Both the position numbers and the translations under genes were made by a program. Below the pieces are notes generated by a model. The model searched no databases. It was given only the letters and a program-made list of their open reading frames with translations, and was not told where the DNA came from. Source: Microstegium vimineum (taxonomy: Eukaryota; Streptophyta; Magnoliopsida; Poales; Poaceae). From it: 64,000 bases of DNA. The stretch is from positions 28,518,991 to 28,582,990 of the forward strand of contig CM039120.1 of the NCBI GenBank assembly GCA_022036555.1, in the 5' to 3' direction. Numbering within the stretch: position 1 is the first letter of the stretch; each line of letters starts with the position of its first letter. This document shows, piece after piece, positions 31,902 through 43,600 of the stretch.

Positions 31902-33741
31902 CTAAATGCACCAGAGGTCCATGAACTTGTCGTGGTGTATCACTTAAGTCCATGAACTCTGAAAATGCATTTATAAGTCATCTAACTTGTTAAATGGTGC
32001 ACCATAGGTCCATACTACTTTGTCAGCATTTTCTTGCTTACATGGCATGTCAATGTGGCTTGTTTTTTACGTATAACCCCTTACCATCAAGAACAAAGGG
32101 TGCCCCCGCAGGATTCGCTCCCTCCCGAGCTCCGTCTGATCCGCCCACCCCATTGTGTCGGCATCATGTGTAGGGAAGACAACGTTGGCCGGGGCACCCA
32201 CCTGCTAGCCTGCAACCGTGTTGGGATCTCCCAAAGACTTCTTCAACTATGCCTCGCGCCGCGACGGGGCATTGTGCCGGCTCCTCTCCTCACCGTCGCG
32301 TTCATTGTACCCCTCTCGTGCTCCTCGGTCACTCACAGCCACGTCTCTGACTCCTCATGTTTGCTCTCCATCTCCGTTGCCGCCCAGACGATGGCTCCAC
32401 CACGGGCTCCATGGAGCTCCCGGCCTCGCTTTGCTCGCCACCGGTTCAGCTCCATCGGCCACCATGTGCATCAGCTCCACCTCATAGGCCATCTCACCAC
32501 CAACATGTTAGTCAGGCACGCCATGTAGACCACGTCGAAGGTGCTGCAGTGCGCGGGGCCGTCTGCGGCAACGTAGCTCTCAACGCCTGCAAGTGCCGGC
32601 GCCATCCGGATCACCTACCTCGCTGATGCGTCCATGGAGCCACCTCACGCTTTCTTGGACTCTCGGTGCTTCCTTTGGGCAGCGCGCCAGCGCTGCAGCA
32701 TCACGCCAGCATAGCAGCGGTGCGGCGGTGTGGGGCATCCCATATGTCTCCCTCTGTCGCATGTTCCCCTGCCTGCAACCATCCTACGCCGCTGCACGCA
32801 CAGGCAGCACAACGACAGTCTCCGTTGTCTGCTCGTTTGCAGGTCTGCTACGTCCCTCTACAGTCATCATTGACCTGGAGCACTGCCTCCCTCTGCTACG
32901 TCCTCGTCAAGGCCATCGTTGTGTTTGCGTCGCCGGCGCCATACTCGAGTGGCAGGGCCACCTCGCCATGGTGTACTGCGGCTCCATTCGCGAGCGCTGA
33001 GGCTTGCTCGTCTACATAATCGACGTCGAAACGGGCAACATCGATGAGGTACGGCACGACAAGGTCGTTGTCGGGCGGATAGTCGATCATGCGGCAAGGC
33101 ACGTCGACATACGGACGGTACAGCACCAACGCCGCGTCCTCGGTTGGAACCGAGCAGAGAAGCTCGGGGTAAGATTGGCGCCTCAGCAAACTCGACACAC
33201 TCGGACGAACCTCAAACCACAAGAAGCTAGATAGCAGGTTGACACACGCATACAGCAGGTCGACGAACACATGCAAGAAGCTAGCTAGCGTGCCAGAACT
33301 CATGCGGGCACTGCCTTCTGTATGCACCACATGCGAGTCACGCTCCAGGATCAGCAGGATCTAGTCCAACCTCTGAGTTGGCAGGAACTGCTCGCCCGTG
33401 CGCATGCCAAGGTGGTCACGGCCTGATCGCAGGACTCCGGTGAGCTGATGACACGGAGCTTAGAGTGGGATGAGCTTGCGACGCCGCAACTGCCGACTGC
33501 GCCTCTGGTTCTTCACAGGGACGAGAGAGAAGGGTCTATTTTTTATAAGAAAAATAAGTGTAAGGAGTTAAATGAAAATATGTGTCATGCTAGCATTCCA
33601 CGCCGATAAAAAAATGGCCACGTGGCTGGTATGGGTCTGCGGTGCAGCACTTAATAAATTTAGGGGCTTAAAAGTTCATTTTCAAAGTTTATGGACCTAT
33701 ATGACTCACGCTCAAGTTTAAAGACTACTGGTGCATTTAAT
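31902..33741. mobile_element. Mutator-like (Pack-MULE-type) element candidate
   Basis: Long imperfect terminal inverted repeats of about 115 bp. The left end reads TAAATGCACCAGAGGTCC and then CATGAACT; the right end, reverse-complemented, reads TAAATGCACCAGTAGTCT. The match continues through CCATGAACTCTGAAAATG / CCATAAACTTTGAAAATG. Between the ends is unusually GC-rich, gene-like sequence (32.1-33.5 kb) unlike the AT-rich flanks. No transposase is visible. Long TIRs enclosing foreign GC-rich sequence is the Pack-MULE pattern. A clean 9-bp target duplication was not found. Confidence 0.5.
32896..33330 (-). CDS. Unrecognised ORF (144 aa) in the MULE-like cargo
   Basis: An open frame in the GC-rich interior. 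The most protein-like part reads DAALVLYRPYVDVPCRMIDY, then a stretch with VVPYLIDVARFDVDYVDE. It vaguely resembles the large grass DUF1618-type families, but I cannot confirm that. The start is uncertain and other frames are also open, as expected in GC-rich DNA. It may be a captured gene fragment. Confidence 0.25.
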   Translation of the reverse strand: MVHTEGSARMSSGTLASFLHVFVDLLYACVNLLSSFLWFEVRPSVSSLLRRQSYPELLCSVPTEDAALVLYRPYVDVPCRMIDYPPDNDLVVPYLIDVARFDVDYVDEQASALANGAAVHHGEVALPLEYGAGDANTTMALTRT

Positions 33742-33914
33742 TCTAATAGCAACATGAACCATTAGGGGAGAGTGACATCTTAATAAAATTCATCTCTTAA
33801 CAAGAAGAGTGAATGTCATGACTTTACGATAGCGTATATCAGTTAAGTAAAAAGCTCTTTCGGAATTCGGACGATGCTATTGTCCCACCGCTGTCTCTAT
33901 AAGTTGAAAAACTA

Positions 33915-34254
33915 GGGCCTGTTTGGATCCTTGGAATTGAATTCATTTTAAGAATCATATTTTATACACATATTAATTAAACTAATATGATTGTATATGG
34001 ATTATATTTGTATATTATTGTTAGCTATACGAGAGAAATAGTTACGTGCTGTATTTCTACGGTAGGGGAGTGAGTTGAAGAGTGTGCTATAAGTTACAAA
34101 GTAGAATTATAACATGGTGATCTATACAATCAAATTCTATCTCCTACCCTATAAATTTGAGGTAGGCTTATATGTGAAATTTGAAAAGTGGTGGAATGTC
34201 AGAATCCAAGCCAAATGATATAATTAATTATGTAAATTTCAATTCCACCGGCCC
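33915..34254. mobile_element. MITE (Tourist-like, PIF/Harbinger type)
   Basis: About 340 bp, AT-rich, beginning GGGCCTGTTTGGATCC and ending AATTCCACCGGCCC, flanked by CTA and TAA. The start sequence is typical of grass Tourist-like MITEs, whose target is TWA. The inverted termini are short and imperfect. It lies about 390 bp upstream of the PPX start codon. Confidence 0.5.
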
Positions 34255-34282
34255 TAATTTTTTCTATTCTTTCACAAACTGT

Positions 34283-34290
34283 TATAAAAA
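34283..34290 (+). promoter_or_regulatory. Possible TATA box of PPX
   Basis: TATAAAAA lies 351 bp upstream of the ATG, just right of the MITE. The leader would be long. A telomeric-box-like CTAACCCTAG at about 34507 and a CT-rich stretch lie between. Position is plausible, not proven. Confidence 0.3.
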
Positions 34291-34640
34291 TATGTCACTG
34301 TATTATAAGAAGGCGAAGACATTTTTTTTAAAAAAACGGCTGGACGTTGACGGGTAGCCGCTCGATTCCGAGCCCAGCCAAGCGAAGCGACGGCTGCCGA
34401 AGTAGCAGGGGAAGTACTGTAACTCCGTGTAACCCAACCGCAGCGGGAGACACCATTCCATCAAGGCTCGAAGGCCCGCACGCGCTCCCCTCTTCCTCCC
34501 TCCGCTTCCTAACCCTAGAATCTTGGAGAAGCATCGGGCGAGTAGCGCGCCACCGCGGCGGCGCTTCCGGAAGCTTCTGGAAGGAAGGAGGAGAGAGAGA
34601 AAAAAGAGGGGACGGCCCCGCGGCGGCGGCTGAGCCGGAG

Positions 34641-37600
34641 ATGGGGGCGTCGGATCTGGACCGGCAGATCGAGCAGCTGAAGCGGTGCGAGCCCCTCACG
34701 GAGCCGGAGGTCAAGGCGCTCTGCCTCAAGGCCATGGAGATCCTCGTCGAGGAGAGCAACGTGCAGCGCGTCGACGCCCCCGTTACCGTAAGTGCCTCGC
34801 GCCCTGCTCCCTTATCCCATCTCCTTCTGGATTCGGTCTCCGTGTCGATTTGGTGCAGGAAGTTGCGTCACCGACGTGACTAAGCTATAGCACACTGTTA
34901 GGTGATGTTGTTGTGAGCCCTTTTGGCAGCTGGTTCAGCTCCTGCTCGCGCCTCGGATAAATGGCTGTTTTGGAGCTGGTTTTGGAAGTAATTCCCATGT
35001 TTCTCTGTTGTACAAGGAAAATGCTATGATGTGTATACTTGAAGTGGTCATGCTCATATATATTACACTTGCCCTCATTTTATAGAGCTTTTTTCCCTGT
35101 TGATTTTTCTGTTGGTGCTGGTGTGTGTATTTCCATAAAAGAAAAGGATTATGTTTATATTGTTACAACTACTATGTATCTCCGTAAAAGAAAAGGATTG
35201 TGTGCATATTTCTGCAGGCAATGTCACAATGCCATGATTTTGGGCAGGTACTGAGGATGCTTGTAAGTGTGTTGAATCTGTTGGCTGTGCTTCAGTAAGT
35301 GATAGTGGTACTTGTTCAAGGGTGTTTATTTATTTTACTGTTCATTTATTTGCTTGCAGGGAGACCTGAGTCTAATTTTGGTGCTATAGTTTACTCCAAG
35401 TTTGCATGTATTTAAAATTTTGGTTTATTCTAGTTGATCCTAGCATCCATGACTAGGTTGCCTGGATTATATTGACACTTGGCAAACACTGTGTTTTCTT
35501 CTACTTTGATTTTTTTTCTAGAGCAGCATTTTCGTTATGTCAAGCGCCTCAACGCTCAACGTCGCCGGACCGCGGCTACGTAACTCGTAGTCGCGCTCCA
35601 GACCTTCACCGTGAGTTGATCTCACCGGTGGCTTGAGAGAGTTGGAGGGATTCTTAATTATCTCCAAGTCTGTTACACGGCATATATAGCCAATAATCCA
35701 ACCAATCTCTCCTATAATTAAGGCATGCAAAGGGAAAATAGATCCTATCTTTCTAAACTTAGCCACCGAAGGTGGCACCTACCTTGGGTGCGCGCTCCGC
35801 AGCCCTCCTGGCGTCACGACGGCGCCTATAGGTGTGTCCGTACATGACATCTCTCCCCCCTCAACGATCAACTCGTCCTCGAGCTGAAACTGGGGAAATT
35901 TGTCACGGAAGTCGGCAACATCCTCCCATGTCGCGCCAACGGTGGATTGCCCTGTCCAGCGTATGAGCACCTGTCAAACACCCTTGTCCAGCTGGTACCG
36001 AACAACTTGCTCAGGTTCTGGAGTCACCGCCCCATGATGAGTGGGTGGAAGGGGAGGTGGCGTAGCCGGCGGTGCGCCGACGAACTTCTTGAGAAGGCCA
36101 ACGTGGAATACATCATGCAGCTTGGCACGCGGGGGCAGCGCTAGGCGAACAGCCACCTGGTTGATGCACTCGGTGACTTGGTAAGGCCCGACGAAGCGCG
36201 GCTTCAACTTGCCCTTGGTCGCCTGGGGCAGAGAGGACGCTGCCCGTTGACGAAGGCGCAGCAGCACCCACTCACCCACGGCATAGGAGACCAGTCGGTG
36301 CAGGCGGTCGTAGAACTTCTTCTGGACGGCTTGGGCTTGTTCCAGGCGATAGCGGACATCCGCTAGGAATGCCTCTCGAGCATCCATCGTCTTAGCCACC
36401 GCCGCCACCCGGGTTTCGCCAGGTTCATAAGAGCGGATGGAGGGGGGGTCCCGCCCGTAAACCACCTTGAAAGGAGTGTCCTTGAGCGACGATTGATACG
36501 CCGTGTTGTAGACGTACTCCGCCCATGGCAGCCAACGCAACCACTACCGCGGTCGATCCCCAATGAAACACCGGAGGTACATGATGATGACTTTGTTGGC
36601 CGCCTCCGTTTGGCCATTGGACTGTGGGTGGAAGGCGGACGTCATGTGCAGCTTGGGGCTGGTGAGTCGCATCAGCTCCCGCCAGAACGTCGAGGTGAAC
36701 ACGGAGTCCCGGTCCGACACCATGGACTGAGGGATCTCGTGAAGGCGCACGATCTCACTGAAGAATGCCTGGGCCACGGACTCTGCACTGTAGGGGTGAG
36801 CCAGTGGGATGAAATGACAATATTTTCTAAACCGGTCGACCACGGTAAGGATCACCGATTTGCCCCCAACGTTGCCTCGATGAAGTCCAAGCCGATGTAG
36901 GACCACACGGCCTGGGGAACGGGCAGGGGCAGCACCAAGCCCGTCGGGTGCAGGTGTTCAGACTTGTTGCGCTGGCACGTCGTGCAGGCGCGGACGAAGT
37001 CCTGGACCACTCGACGCATGGCGGGGAAGTAGAAGTCCCGGCGAAGGTGATGTAGGGTCCGCTACACCCCTTTGTGGTCGTCGTCGTGCGTAGCAGCCAC
37101 CACTTCAAGCAGCAGTGGTGAGTCTGGCGGGATGTAGAGCCGGTCAGCATACGCCACCATGCCGTCCAGCAGCGACCACGGCGCTCCCCTTGTGCCGGTT
37201 GCCAGTTCATCCCTGATGGCGACCAGGGCTGGTTCTTGGCGCTGAGCCTGACGAAGGCGGTCGACGAAGTCGAAGCGAGGCGCGGACAACGCCAAGACCA
37301 CGCCCTCCTCGCTGGTGTCGCGCCGGGACAGCGCGTCGGCGACGGTGTTCGTGGCGCCCGGTTTGTATTCCACCGAGAAGTCGAAGCCGAGGAGCTTGCC
37401 CACCCAATGGTGTTGTGGAATCGTCGAGAGGCGTTGGTCGAGGAGGTATTTGAGGCTGTAGTGGTCGGTGCGGACGAGGAACGAGCGCCCCCACAGGTAC
37501 GACCTCCAGTGGCGCACGACGTGCACCAAACCAATGAGCTCCCGCTCATACGCTGCCAGAGCGCGGTGACCGGGGTCGACAGGCCTGCTGAAGTAGGCGA

Positions 37601-40600
37601 TCGGATGGTGCTCCTTCAGCAAAACCGCCCCGAAGCCATGCGTGGACGCGTCGCACTCAACAACGAAACCCTTGGTGAAGTCGGGCAGCGCCAACACAGG
37701 GGCCGACGTCACGGCTGCCTTGAGCGCCTGGAAGGCCGCCTGGGCCTCATCGTTCCAGGAAAAACCCTCCTTCAGCAGCGCAGTGAGGGGCGCCGCAATC
37801 TTGCCGTAGTCGTGGACGAACTTGCGGTAGTACCCGGCGAGGCCCAACAAGCCACGCACCGCGCGCGCCAAGCGAGGTACCGGCCAGTCGTGAATAGCCT
37901 GCACCTTGGCCGGGTCCATGGCCACACCCTGGGCGGAGATGATGTGGCCTAGGTATGCCACGGACGGGGGCCCAAAGGTGCACTTGGATCGCTTGACAAA
38001 GAGGACATGGCGGTGAAGTTCAGCGAGGACGGCGTGAATGTGCCTCAAGTGATCTGCCCACGTCTTACTGTAAATCAATATATCATCAAAGAAGACAAGG
38101 AGGAACCGACGAAGAAATGGCCGGAGCACGTCATTCATGAGCGCCTGGAATGTTGCCGGAGCGTTGCATAACCCGAACGGCATCACCAGGAACTCATAGA
38201 AGCCGTCGTGGGTTCGGAACGCCGTCTTGTGCACATCAGTCGGACGCATCCGGACTTGGTGATACCCGGAGCGGAGGTCCAGCTTGGTGAAGAACTGCGC
38301 GCCATGTAACTCATCCAGGAGTTCGTCGACGACGGGGATGGGGAACGCATCCTTAACGGTGAGGGCATTAAGAGCGCGGTAGTCCACGCAGAACCGCCAA
38401 GCCCCGTCCTGCTTCTTGACCAGCAGCACCGGCGATGAGAGCGGCGAGTCGCTGCGGCGGACGATGCCTTGTTCCAGCATGGCAGTGCATTGCCATTCCA
38501 GCTCGTCCTTGTGCGCCGCTGGGTAACGGTAGGGACGAACCGCCACCGGTGTGGAGCCGGGCTTGAGGACGATGGCGTGATCCCGTGCGCGCTGCGGTGG
38601 CAGTCCCGCCGGCTCAGCAAACACCTCCGCGAAGGAGTGCAACAGCTCCTCAAGGAGGGCGTTCGGTGTCGTGGTGGCGGTGGAGGGGTGGCCGACGTAC
38701 GGCGATGTCCGACCAGGAGACCTGGCGGCCTTGGTGCTGGAAGGAGACGGTGCGGTCGACGAAGTCCTTGACCACCTGGCCAAGGGTGACCATCCACTGG
38801 GTCCCCAAGACGAAGTCATACCCCGCAAGCGGCATGACGAAGAGGTCGATGGCGAATGGCTCGCCCTCGATGGTGACCGGGGCGCGATGGATGACGCCCG
38901 GGCAAGTGACGCGCTCGCTGTTCGCCACGGTGGCCGTGAGGCGCGGGCGCGGCTGGATCGGTAGGCCGGTGCGGCGGGCGGCGTCCTCGGCGATGAAATT
39001 GTGGGTGGAGCCGGTGTCCAGAAGCGCGACGAGGGTGGCGGCGCCCAGGGAGACCCGCACCTGCATGGAATCACAGATGGGCATACCGGCCACCGCCCTG
39101 AGCGAGAAGACAGGGGCGTCCTCCGGCTGATCGCCCCCCGCTGGATCCTCGTCGGCGGCCGCGATCTCGATGCCATTGACGAAGAAGATGTGGCGGCAGA
39201 CGCGATTGTGGCCACGGGAGTACGACTCATTGTAGTTGAAGCAGAGGCCGAGACGGCGCCGTTCCGCCTTTTCCTCCGGGGATAGCCGCTTCAAAGGCGG
39301 TCCATCTCGTCGCGGCGGGGCCGCGCCCACTGGTGGTGCGGGAAGTGCCAGTTGCTGTGGCGGCGCGGGAAGAGCCTGTCGAGGCGGCGGTGGCGGCAGC
39401 AGACCGCGCGCACCGGGTCGAGCCGGGGCTTTGGGTGGCCTGTCGATCTCCATGAGTTCTACCTGACGCGCCAAACTCATCGCGACGGCGAGTGTGTCGG
39501 GATTGTGGATGCGCACCGCGTGGCTCAGAGGCGGGAGGAGGCCGCCGATGAAGAGCTGGACCCGTTGGGCCTCGTCAAGCGGACCGGCGCGGGGAAGGAG
39601 CGCTTGGAACCGATTGGAGTACTCCTCCACTGTCCCTGTGCGCCGGCACTCGGAGAGCTCGAACATCGGGGCGGAGCGGAGGGGTGGCCCGAACCGCAGG
39701 TGCAAGAGTTCTTTGAATTGGCCCCACGACGGAGCGCCATCATCTTCTTCGAGCTGGTTGTACCACAGCTGAGCGACGTCGTCCAGATGGTAGGATGCCA
39801 TCCGTACGCGTTCCTCCCCCATAGTGCGGTGTTGGCGGAAATACGACTCGCATTTGTTGACGAAGAGCATCGGATCGACCGTGCCATCAAAGCGGGGAAA
39901 ATCCCACTTTTTGTGCCTGATGATCGGATCTTGGTCGCGCGGATCATCCGTGCGGTGGCCCCCTCTGTTTGCGGACGATGAGGAGGTCTTGTCCTTCATG
40001 GCCGTCGGACTTCAGGGATGACACGTCGGAGTTGAGGATCTTCAGTTCGGCGAGCACGTCAGCGAGGGTGGGTTCGGCCATGGCTGCGGTGGGGTTTTAC
40101 GGTGATGGCGGCGGCGGCGGGTGGTGGTTTGCGGCTGTAGATTGGGTGGAGCGGGTGGGTGAGGATCGGCGTGACGTTGATACCAGGTTGTCAAGCGCCT
40201 CAACGCTCAACGTCGCCGGACCGCGGCTACGTAACTCGTAGTCGCGCTCCAGACCTTCACCGTGAGTTGATCTCACCGGTGGCTTGAGAGAGTTGGAGGG
40301 AGAGTAGCAACTTTAGGGTAATTGATCTTTCTTAATTATCTCCAAGTCTGTTACACGACATATATAGCCAATAATCCAACCAATCTCTCCTATAATTAAG
40401 GCATGCAAAGGGAAACTAGATCCTATCTTTCTAAACTTAGCCACCGAAGGTGGCACCTGCCTTGGGCGCGCGCTCCGCAGCCCTCCTGGCGTCACGACGG
40501 CGCCTATAGGTGCGCCCGTACATGACACGTTCTCACAATAGAACTGTCCGATTCCCACTCCTTTCTTCCCCCGGGAGGGGGGAGCCCTAATAAATAAGTT

Positions 40601-43600
40601 TAACAAGTTGATGTTCTTTCTTCCAGTGTGAAATTATAGTTCTGCCTGATAAATATGTTGCTGCCATACATCAAACCTTAACCATCATTTATGCACTTGC
40701 TGGGGTTAGTTGTATTGCATCGAGAGAATTTTTTTATGGAATGATAAAATGGTTCATGATCTTAAACAAACTTGGAAAGGCAGAACGACTTGATATTGTG
40801 GGAGGTTATGTAATGTTCCTAGCTATTGCCCCGATTATATGAAATCTTGTTAGGGTGTCCTGATGTCATGTTAACAATTTAACATTAGATTCATTGTGTG
40901 TGCTGCTCAATAATAAAATTTTGAAGCTTATTCCCAATTGGACAAAACCTCTATGATATATAGAGTACTTGCCATGGGGCTTCAAATTGTTGATTGCACT
41001 CCATATATGTTTTTTTCATTGCATATTTCATTGGTTTCTAGAGAATCAGAAGTCACGATATCAAATCTGTGTTGTAAAAAGTAAAATACCTACTTATTAC
41101 CATGTTGATATTTTTACATTTCTTCAATCTGATTGTAAACACTTTACTTTTACACCCAGATTTGTGGAGACATCCATGGACAGTTCTATGACATGAAGGA
41201 GCTGTTTAAAGTTGGAGGTGACTGCCCAAAGACAAACTATCTGTTCCTTGGGGATTTTGTTGACCGAGGATTCTATTCTGTTGAAACATTTTTGCTTCTT
41301 TTGGCTTTAAAGGTAAATTCTTTCTCTACCTTAAACTTTTGTTAGGTGTGTTGTTTGGTTGCCTTCTATAGGTAGGCTTCATTTGGTATTGGGGTTGGGG
41401 TATCTTTTGGAAAGCATACATTTAGAGTTAGCTTGTTTTGGAACTTATGTAGAAGCAGCTTTGGTCGTGCTGCCTGGAGAAGCCAAACTAGCATGTTTGG
41501 CGATCAAGCACTTTTTGATGCTTAACTTCCGGCCATTGTGGGTGCATGTGTCAATTTCATTAAACTATACAATATAATCTACAGAAACTGATTTGTTTGG
41601 ATTGCATTTGTATAATATTGGAACTTAGAAGGGATAAAATGTTAGTATATGTGATCTATGTTACCCAGATACATACATCGGTATCTGATATGAGATATAT
41701 CTAACATGTGGGCATGCCATTCTAAAAAAAAGGGCTGACACAGGGATACAACTAGTATATTGTAATACTAATAACTACTCCCTCCATCCCAAATTATAAG
41801 ACGTTCCAAGAATTTTGGAAAGTCAAAGCATCTCAAGTTTGACCAATATTTATAGAGAAAACTATCAAGATTTATGATATCAAATAGGCATACAATAAAA
41901 ATATAATTGATAACGAATCTAATGATACTTAGTTGACATCATAAATGTTATTATATTGTCATATAAGTTTGGTCAAACTTGAGATAGTTTGACTCTCCAA
42001 GATTCTTGGGATGTCTTATAATTTGGAACGGAGGGAGTATATATAAAATAACTAGCTAACTGCATGTTCAATTAGTTCAACAAATGGAAATATACGGTTT
42101 AAGTTAAGTTACATAAGAACCTAATTCAGAAATTAACTAAACGATGCGAAATAAGGAACACATAAGCTTACAAGGATATTATTCAAACTCAATCTTCATC
42201 TCGCTGCCTCGGCAAATTTCATTTTGAGGCTGCTGAAGAATTTGGCGCTGTCACATTTGGGCATATACTTTGACTCCAACATTAGTTATTCGAAGCAAAT
42301 GTGCTTTAACTTGGATCGGTGGAATTCTGGGTCACAATATTTGCATCTGAACCAAATGTTTCTTCCAACAACCACAATGTCTCATTTGTGTATTGAGTGG
42401 CAAACTGTATCTGCCCATTACAGTCTACCGTGAATTCATGGCCATTAGCCATGTCACTGGCTATGGAAAAAGCTACCAGTTATTCTGCCGAATTGTCCTT
42501 TTGCTTTGCAATGGTCCCTTAGAAACCGGCCCACACCTATGCTTGTGTTGCCCTTTTGCTAAGGCGGTTTGGGATCAAATCCTCTCTTGGGAGAACTTCA
42601 CAGGCTCAGGCTGACCCTATCCTCTCTTGGGAGAACTTCAAATCGAAGACGGCTTAATGGGATGGTGATTTACACCTTCTAGAACATTTGGAAGGAGCGT
42701 AACAGGAGATATTTCAACAACACCTCAGAGACGATGGTGCAGGTCAGGTGGCTGCAATAATTAAGGAGGATAATGAGCAAAGAAAGAGAGCTTTCACTCA
42801 CACATAGCATTTGAGGGTGTTTCTGTGACACAGCCCCCCTCTTTCTGAAGAATTTTTCCTTGCTTGTACATAAGCTCTTTTGCTCTCCTACTTAATTGAA
42901 AGGCAGAGCTCCTGCCATTCCGTTCAAAAAAATTCTGCCGAATTGTATTGGGATTGAAAAAACTATTGTTTTATAGTGAAGAACCTTTACTTGGCGCACT
43001 TCAAATTGCACTCCTTGTTTATGCTTTTATGGCCATACTAAAATACTGAGTGTCATGCTAGAGGATCTGTACCTACCAATCCCATTATGAACATAGATGT
43101 TTTTAAGCTATAGTATTGACCTTCCCACTGTACTTATTCTCTACAATTTCTCAGAACAATTGCACCAAATTACCTTACATCTTGCATTTGTTTATTTGGG
43201 GACTCTTATGTTCTGCCATGTGATCACCCTTTTTTGTTATAGGCTAAAAAAAGTTTGAATTTTTCTATGTAAGGTGTGTGTGTGGGTTTCTTATCCCAAT
43301 GTACTTTCTTCCTAATGAAATGATGCACAGGTCTTCTGTGTGCTTGGTGGAAAAAACCTGCATTTGTCATCTTAACAAAACACCTTAGTGGATATGAGAA
43401 ATGATTATCAATTCGATGTAGTAGAAGTGTATAAAATGAGGTTAAGATACAATTGTTTTGTGTTGAGGCATTATGCTCCTATCAAATTATTTTTCTATTT
43501 GTTTCTATCTGTTGGCTGCATCCAAATTTCTGAAAACTAGCTTTAGTGCCAAGTATCTATTTTTTTTTCTTTAAGACAAGAATAAAACTTTGCTCCAATT

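Larger units (their letters stand above)
35538..40527 (-). mobile_element. Reina-like chromovirus (Ty3/gypsy), 4990 bp, antisense in PPX intron 1
   Basis: LTRs 35538-35849 and 40189-40527 start TGTCA and end TGACA, flanked by near-identical duplications CGTTA (35533-35537) and CGTTC (40528-40532). On minus the order is 5' LTR, primer site, gag, protease, RT, RNase H, integrase, chromodomain, polypurine tract, 3' LTR. Short LTRs, ~5 kb length and a C-terminal chromodomain fit the Reina group. The LTRs differ at about six sites plus a 27-bp deletion in the left one (about 2%), so insertion was recent, yet the coding region is broken in several places. Confidence 0.9.

Noticed and set aside
36827..37549. 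240-codon minus-strand ORF overlapping the Reina-like RNase H
   Set aside because: Arg/Ser/Thr-rich out-of-frame shadow of the real pol frame, without motifs.
39352..39981. Long plus-strand ORF (209 codons) opposite the Reina-like gag
   Set aside because: It mirrors the gag coding strand in GC-rich DNA, matches nothing recognisable and is explained by codon bias of the true minus-strand gene.
42209..42496. Extension of the LINE leftwards to about 42209
   Set aside because: The 15-bp target duplication at 42482-42496 places the LINE edge at 42497; the sequence to the left is native intron.
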